A stretch of DNA of 64,000 bases, taken from Populus alba. Taxonomy: Eukaryota; Streptophyta; Magnoliopsida; Malpighiales; Salicaceae. Where the stretch lies: positions 23,101,882-23,165,881 of the forward strand of contig NC_133297.1 of assembly GCF_005239225.2 (NCBI RefSeq). Direction: 5' to 3'. Every line of letters starts with the position of its first letter. Within the stretch, counting starts at the first letter, position 1. The notes below the pieces were generated by a model, which was not told where the DNA came from, ran no database searches, and saw nothing but the letters and a program-made list of their open reading frames with translations. The position numbers and the translations under genes were made by a program. Positions 57,073 to 64,000 of this stretch are shown here, in pieces.

Positions 57073-57716
57073 CACCTAAACGCATAGAAAAAAGATGTTG
57101 CAATTGACGTAAAGACGTTAAAAGCATATTTTGGGTTTTTTTAATATTTTTGCTATTTTTGTTTTTTTTAAAAATTTATTAAAAATCTGGGTAAAAAATT
57201 AGGTAGCAACAAATATCCCTTTTTTACAATGCTTTCAAATCAAAACATCTTCAATGTCTTGCATCGTAAGCTTGTAAAGAAAAAGGTGTCTTCCTAGCTT
57301 GTTGAGTGACCCGCACATCCAAAGTCTTCACTTTTTTAAAAGAAAATGGTCTCATTATCTTAGGTGATATGCTCCTTTTGAAGAAACCTAATCTATTTTC
57401 ACGGGCGACCTGCCCTTTTTGATCCATCTACCTTTTTTTTTCTTTTTCTTCTCTCTTTTTGTTTTGTTTTTTGCTTTCTTTCTTTCTCTTTTTTTTTATT
57501 GGGTTAAACCAAAACCAAAACCAAAATCTTTGTTTATAGCTCGGTCAACTAGAAATCCTATCTAGTGATTCCTTTTAACCAAAGCTAAAATTTATGTGGA
57601 TGGTTGGGTTAACTTGAGATCCCTTCTAGTGATCTCCTTTAACTAGAACCAAAATCTGTCTATGTAGCTCAGTCAACTTGAACTCCCATTTGGCGATTCT
57701 CTTTAACTAAAGCTAA
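57073..57716. other. Tat/Ogre-like noncoding fragment with minisatellite
   Basis: The GGGTAAAAAATTAGGTAGCAACA stretch resembles a Tat LTR end. CACGGGCGACCTGCCC near 57405 is the reverse complement of repeats at 51600. From 57530 to 57715 three ~62 bp units carry GGTCAACT...CTAGTGATT and CTTTAACTAAAGC-like sequence. No gene was seen. Confidence 0.45.
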
Positions 57717-60700
57717 TGTAAACACCCAAAAAAAAAGAAGAAGAGAAGTAAAGCTGAAATGACTCTACCAGAGCTATCAATTTCTGAATCGGTAGCGACA
57801 AAGTTTTAGGCTATCGATTTTTGAATTGGTGGCGACACAGTTTTTCTGCTGATTTTTGAATCAGCAGCGACAAATTTTTTTGCTACTAATTTCAGAATTA
57901 GCAGCGATGCAGCTTTTCTGTCGATTTCTGAATCGGTTGCGGCAAAGTTTTTAGCTGTCAATTTCTGAATTAGCAAATTTTTTGGCTGTCGATTTATGAA
58001 TCAATAGGGACAGTTTTTGGCTGTCGATTTCTGATTCAGAAGCAGCACAGTTGACTACCGATTTCTAAATCGGCATCAATGCAGTTTTGTTGTAGATTTC
58101 GGAATCGATAGCGGCAAAGTTTTTGGCTGTCGATTTCTGCATCGGCAAAGTTTTTGGTTGCTGATTTCTGAATCGACAACGACACTGCTTTTGGTTGTCG
58201 ATTTCTAATTTAGTAGCAGTAAAGTTTTTAGCTGTTGATTTCTGATTCGGCAGCAGTATAGATGGCTGCCGATTTCTGAATCGGCAGCGACATAGTTGGC
58301 TGCCGATTTCTGAATCGACAGCGACATAGTTTTGCTGTCGATTCCTATCATAAGGAAGAATGGGAATATAAACCAGCCCAAGATAACATGAAAGGGGATA
58401 AGGAAAACCATGGTCCAGCACCCAAACACCCAGCACACTTTGGGGGCTATAAATACAAGGAGAGAGAAGGGGTTGCTCTTCACTCTTCCCAAAATGAGTT
58501 GCATCCTCTTGCCCCTTTCCCTTTTTCCAAAATGAGATGCATGCTCTTGTTCTTTCCTCCTTTCCAAAGAGAGCTCAACAACTTTGTTGCATGTACCCAG
58601 GTGTATGCCATTTCTTCTCTTCCCCCTTTCTAAAGAAAAACTTGACTAAACCCTAGCTACATGTGCTCTCCTTAGGCGTGATAGAGAAGGGAGAGGGAAG
58701 GTTGAACACCCAAAACCATAGAAAAGGAAAGAGCCTAGGGCTAGTTGGAAACATCCAGCAGAGGAAGAAGAGTAGAAAATCGAGACTTGAGGGAAGAGCC
58801 ATACCACTAAGACCTACTAAAAAATTATCTAAAAACTTGAGGTAAGACCATTATCCTTCTCTTGGCTGGTTGTTACCCTAGATTTCAAAAAAAAGGGAAA
58901 GGGAAGAAAACTCGAAAATGGAAGGGGTGGTGTACTTTCACCTTAACCCAAGGAATCTTGACTAAATGGACAAACTTATGTAGAACATAAGATTAATGAA
59001 CACATGCACAAACCCTTACTCAAGATATATGAATGATGTTGAATGCATGAACCTAGGGGACGGTCGGTCATGGTGAGGGCTAGACAGAATATATGAATTA
59101 GAGTGACAAAATGCATGGATGATGATCTTGTGAGACTTCTAAGAACATTTTTGAATAAAAAACAGAATCATACTTGTGTTGATGTAAATTTTGTATATTT
59201 GATTGATGAAATTATATGGAAAGGTGGTGAAATGATGTTAAGTACAAATTGTGTTATTAATAAACCTTGAAAGCATGTTGCAATTGAAACAGGAACCACA
59301 TCGTATAATGCTTCGATTTTTTTTGTTTGATGAATGAACATATGTAATTTTGAATTGTGATTGTGATTATACTTGTGAGAAATATGATGGTTTGCATGTG
59401 TAGCTAAGTGTATTGTGCACCAATGTCTGGCTATAAGGATTGAGGGAACAATAAGATAATTTGTCGTGACGAACACCTTAAGGGAATTAAGTCCATGACA
59501 AAAAATGAGCACTTATGAATTATGAAATTGTTAGTAGTGGTGTTGATGTAGTATCGTAATGTAAGTGAAAACATGGAATGAATGAATTTTGAAAACCTTG
59601 TTAAACAAACTTGTGTTGTCCGCAGAGAACTAGTGTTTGTTGCCGTAAACTATGTTGTCTGCAGTGAATTAGCCTTCCCTTCCAAAGTTATGTTGTCCGC
59701 AACGAACTAGTGTTCACTGCCGAAAATGTGTTGTCTGTAGCGAATTAGCATTCGCTTCTGAAATTGTGTTGTCAGTGGCAAACTAGTGTTCGTTGCTGAA
59801 ATTATATTGTCTGCTACAAACTAGTGTTTGCTGCCGAAAGTGTATTGTTTGAAGTGAATTAGCTTTCGCCACTAAAATTGTGTTGTCTATAGTGAACTCA
59901 TGTTCGCTATCGAAAGTGTGTTGTCTGCAATGAATTAGCCTTCTCTGCCAAAATTGTGTTGTCTGTAGCGAACTAGTGTTTGCTGCTGAGAGTGCGTTGT
60001 CTGTAACGAATTATCTTTCACTACTGAAATTGTGTTATCTGCAGCAAACTCATGTTCGCTGTAAAAAATATGTTGTCTACAATGAATCAGCGTTCGTTGT
60101 CGAAGTTCTACTATTTGTAGTGAAATAGTATTCGCTGCCGAAATTGCGTTAACTATAGTAAATCAACTTCAGCTTCCAAAATTGTGTTGTATGCACCAAA
60201 CTCGTGTTCACTGCTAAAAGTTCGTTGTCTGTAACGAATCGACATTCATTGTTGAAGTTTTGTTGTTTGCAACAAAATAGTATTCGCTGCCGAAATTGAG
60301 TTTTCTATAGCGAATCAACGTTCGTTGCTGAAAGTGTGTTCTGCAATGAATTTGTGATTCGCTGCAAAAATTAAGTTGTCTGCAGCAAATTAGCATTTGC
60401 TGCCGAAAGTGTGTTTGCTGGTTTGCTGCAATAATTAGCATTTATTGTCGAAAGTGTGTGTTCTGCAACGAATTAGTATTCGCTGTCGAAAGTGTGTTTG
60501 CTGCAATGAGTTAGCATTTGTTGTTGAAAGTGTGTGTTCTACAGTGAATTTGTGATTCGCTACCGAAATTGAGTTGTCTTCAGCTGAAAGTGTGTTTGCT
60601 GCTGAAAGTGTGTTGTCTCCAACGAAATTGTGATTCGTTGCCAAATTGTGTGGCCTGTCGAGAACCATTTTTCACTGTTGAATTGTGTGGCCTGCAGTGA

Positions 60701-62690
60701 AACAAATTTTGCTTCTAAATTATGTAGCTTGCAGAGCTGTCAAATTGTGTGGCTACAGCGAAACAATTTTCATTGTTGATTTTCTACAATAGACCCCTTG
60801 GGTATAAATGACTTAAATGCTTGTAACAATTTCATTATATAATGGTGTAAAATGTGGAACACTTGAATGTGAACATATAGACTCTTGAAATAAGTATGGT
60901 GATGAATGTGATTTAAAGATACAAATGTACTGATTTGTGGTCATTGATGTCTTAAGTGGTGTGGCCGGGATCGGACCATTGTCAGGACAAGGAAAATTCA
61001 CAAGTGGAGCAGGTAGGTGGTTCCCACCTTTTTCTCGTATGATGTGTATGTTTTGAAATGATTGATTTATGATGATATATTATTAAATCCTTGTTGAATG
61101 ATGAAATGATGATGAAGTGTTTGTTTGAATTCTGGATTATTATCGAAATGACTATGAAATTTTGATTGAGTTCTTGATGAATGTTGAAACAATGACGTAA
61201 ATGTTAATGTTTTGAAATGACTTGTTGGAGGTGGATATATTATTGTGTTGTGATGAATATTAAACCGAATATGAGATGTTGATTGGCTATTATGAATTTT
61301 AGGCTGCTAATGAATAGTTGTATGAGTATTACAAAGAATCTACTATTGTATTTTATGGAATGTAATTGTGACGAATGGTTGTATGAATTTTTGTATGAGT
61401 ATTACGAGGGCTTTACTACTATATTATATTGAATGTAATTGTGATGAATTTTTGTATGAGTATTACGAGGGCTCTACTGCTGTATTTTATTGAATGTAAT
61501 TGTGAAGAATTTTTTATGAGTATTACGAGGGTTTTAATGTTATATTTTATTGAATATAATTGTGATGGATTTTTGTATGTGTATTATAAGGGATCTATTG
61601 TTGTATTGTATAGAACATTAACCGTCATGAATGGTTGGATGAAAAATATGAATGGTCTATTGTTGTGTTATACTAAATGCTAAATTATTATGGAATGTTT
61701 GTTTATGTATTACAAATGACATAATATCTTGTTATAGTAATTACATAAATTACCTCTAGAATGTTTGATGGGTTAATGATTAGCTTTGGCTAATGGCATG
61801 ACTGGGACTGATAAATGATTACCCTTGGCTAATAGCATCATTTCATAAGTGGATGACTAAGATTGATAAATGATTAACTTCGGCTAATGGCATCCTAAGA
61901 GGATTGTCGGATTTGGGAGTTATGAGTTAGTTTCAAGAGTTGATGCGTGTATGGGTATTATGTTTCGTATATACCAAGTATATAAAACAACTAGGATTGT
62001 TATGCTTTCAACAGAGAATAATGTTAGTTCAGTTAACGGTATCTGAGATGGATGACTGGGTTTGAGTATTGTAGTTAGCCTCGGTAATTGATGAATTATT
62101 AAGGGTGGTATTTACATAAGTAAAGAGAAATGGGTAGTATTTACATAAGTAAGGAGAAATGAAAGAATTATGCTATTTTGGTCCATGTGTGTAATGTAAC
62201 GTTAATATTGCTTTATTATGTTTTTTTAAAAAAACTTAAATATAATGCTTGAAATTACCTTGTGGTATAACAAGGTCATCATACCAACATGGTGCGTAAG
62301 GAATCCATTTCACAACTCACTCATTGAAAAGATTTATATATTCGCATGTTATGGGTGATATGAGTTCTGTATGAATGGAGGTGTAAATCACTCAAGTAGT
62401 CATCCGACCCCTTTTGTAAATACTTCCAATGAAAAAATGAAATGGAACACGAATGTGAATGTGCGATTATGTAGATATGATGTGTACGAATATAAGTATC
62501 TGGTCTTCTTCTTATGATGATGTCATGTTGTGAAATTACATGAGGTCAGGATAACAAAATATTAGTTGTGTAAGTTGTTGTTCGGCACTCTCATATGAAC
62601 TCGTGATGATAACGAGACTAGAACCGGAATGTGAATTGATGAGTATGTTGAGATGATATAATGCGTGTTCTTCTTGTTGGCAGGGTTTGA
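57717..62690 (+). repeat. Expanded Tekay-type LTR, plus sense (~5 kb, right end uncertain)
   Basis: It starts TGTAAACACCC like element A's LTR. Degenerate GCAGCGA palindrome units fill 57770-58350. A TATA box is at 58447-58455 with a CT-rich stretch after it. About 28 units of the ~40 bp TGTTGTCTGCAGCGAA kind fill 59600-60780. The GTGGTGTGGCCGGGATCGGACC block is at 60955, the reverse complement of 15300-15350. Four ~70-85 bp units with GTATGAGTATTACGAGGG lie at 61320-61610, and UUCG-hairpin units at 61779-61890. It is about 1.8 kb longer than element A's LTR, mainly from array growth. No clear terminal TTACA was found at the right. Confidence 0.72.
58447..58455 (+). promoter_or_regulatory. 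TATA box in expanded Tekay LTR
   Basis: CTATAAATA, followed by AGGAGAGAGAAGG and a TCTTCACTCTTCCC start-site-like pyrimidine stretch, corresponds in place to 16889-16896 of element A. Confidence 0.65.
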
Positions 62691-63300
62691 ACTTTCTTCT
62701 TTCTTTTGGGAATTTCCTAATGGTAGGGTTCTTACTTTTCTTCTTGATGATAAGGTTTGATCAAGTTTTTCACTTAGTGATTTTTTTTTATTTTATAGGA
62801 TTGACATTTATGCTTCCTGATTGCAAGGTTGATATATGTCCTTCATGATGACTGGGTTGAAAACTTGGTGTTTCTTGATTGCAAGGTTGACCTGATAATT
62901 TCCGATCCTAGGTTGAAAACTAGGTGTTTCCTTATTGTAGGGTTGACTTGAAGACTCTTCTTGATGACATGGTTGGCTTTTCTTATTCTTCCTTATGACA
63001 AGATTTGAACTTTTTTTTCTTTGAGAATTTTCTAATAGTATGGTTCTTCTCACTTTTTCTTTTTTTATTACAAGGTTTGAAAATAGGACTTCTAATGGCC
63101 GGGTTGAGAACTTGGTGTTTCCATATTGCAGGGTTGATATGGTAATTCCCGATCGTGAGGTTTGAAAATTCGATGCTTCTTGATTGCAAGGTTGACCTGA
63201 AGACATGGTTGATCTTCCTAATGACATGGTTGATCTTCTCATTTTTATTTTTATTTTGAGATTTTTCTAATGGTCGGGTTTCATCTCATCTTCTTCTCGT
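62691..63300. repeat. Irregular ~55-60 bp minisatellite
   Basis: Units with variants of TTCTTGATTGCAAGGTTGACCT, GAAAACTTGGTGTTTC and AATTTCC(T)AATGGT recur through the stretch. The minus-strand open frame at 62808-63242 is an in-frame translation of the repeat, not a gene. Confidence 0.7.
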
Positions 63301-64000
63301 TCCAGAGGCAAAATCATGATTCTTTGTTTATTATTAACTCAATGATTCTTTGTTTGTCCACAATCTTACTAGACTTCATTAAGGATTTTTCCTGTAACAA
63401 TTCAAAAAATATTTGATGGAAACTTAGTTGTAAGTGCAGTGTCTATCCTGGGTTGTTTGTGACGATTACTTCTCTCGCTATTTATCGAGCATGACCATAC
63501 CCCTAAGTGTGGTGTTGTTTGATTCATAATGAAGGAGATGTAACCAATCATTCATCTCCTGGATTTTTTTTAAATTATTCTTTGATTAGTTATGTGTGTC
63601 TTGCCAACACTCATCATAGATTGTTAATCAGCCACAAAATTGCCTCTAGTTGAATCAATACTTTTCAAGTATATGTTATCATGGAACCATCAAGGAACTA
63701 TCAAGTCGTCCCGACATGCATCTCATAACTTGCAATAAAAGGCTCTTTTTTGTATGCTCAGTATTCTTCTAAATGGATTCCTCTTAACTTGTCGAATCAG
63801 ATTATAAAAAGAAATGCTTTGGCATCATTAATAATGTTCCTTTTATCACATATATTCATACGATGAAGTGCACCTTTGGGCTTTAAAGCATATGCTTCCA
63901 CAGTCAGTCTTAGTGGTGTGCATCTTTTCGACATTCATTCAAATTCAATTGTGTGATAACGTCTGTCAAGAGTCCTAGCCATGTTTGAGAGGATAAACCT
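63301..64000. other. Tat/Ogre-like noncoding sequence to window end
   Basis: There are no open frames of note. Segments such as CATGACCATACCCCTAAGTG and GACATGCATCTCATAACTTG look like Tat/Ogre untranslated sequence, from general familiarity only. Confidence 0.3.

Noticed and set aside
62808..63242. 144-residue minus-strand frame near the window end
   Set aside because: Its peptide is an internal repeat (NLVI/NLAIKK, SSNLVI-like units) mirroring the ~55-60 bp DNA repeat. No independent evidence of coding.

Overview
This window is plant nuclear DNA, most likely eudicot pericentromeric or other transposon-rich heterochromatin. I see no host gene, tRNA gene, rRNA gene or CRISPR array. Nearly all of it is nested Ty3/Gypsy LTR retrotransposons of the Tekay (chromovirus), Athila and Tat/Ogre types. 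There is also one amplified satellite array, the end of a CACTA transposon and one non-LTR insertion. The plant assignment rests on tRNA-iMet and tRNA-Asp primer sites, plant-specific Gypsy lineages and TATA-bearing LTRs. A woody eudicot is possible, but this is not proven. Layout from left to right: 1-17372 is a Tekay element (A) on the minus strand. Its left LTR is cut by the window edge, its right LTR is 14208-17372, and its gag-pol is broken by stops and frameshifts. Element B (4006-12122) sits inside A's pol, between perfect CCTTC target duplications. Its LTRs differ by only two 1-bp indels by eye. B has one long ORF encoding Gag and protease joined in frame to the integrase C-terminal domain; reverse transcriptase, RNase H and the integrase core are missing. 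A itself lies in an oppositely oriented Tekay-type LTR, of which 17373-17744 remains. Region 17745-20518 is a patchwork of LTR fragments, a minisatellite and a ~0.78 kb inverted repeat. Region 20540-27865 is a decayed Athila element (C) on the minus strand. Region 28473-31935 holds Tekay LTR and integrase fragments. Region 31936-44204 is an old relative of B (element D) with the same Gag-Pro/integrase-tail fusion. D is interrupted by a Tekay LTR fragment whose internal ~197 bp segment has expanded to about 38 tandem copies (33120-40625), with a trimeric higher-order structure. Region 44205-47407 is a plus-strand Tekay integrase tail, PPT and 2.9 kb LTR; this LTR carries the satellite unit once. 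Region 47408-49343 is a truncated CACTA end. Region 49344-57716 mixes Tat/Ogre-like noncoding DNA, a Tat LTR, and an Athila gag fragment split by a 2.9 kb non-LTR retroposon with a 16 bp target duplication. Region 57717 to about 62690 is an expanded 5 kb Tekay LTR, followed by Tat-like repeats to the window end. Working relationships: the defective B/D family uses the same tRNA-Asp primer type as Athila elements, so it would depend on an autonomous Athila partner for polymerase and integrase. The Tekay LTRs carry several hairpin-forming repeat arrays that vary in length between copies, and one LTR segment appears to have seeded a satellite.
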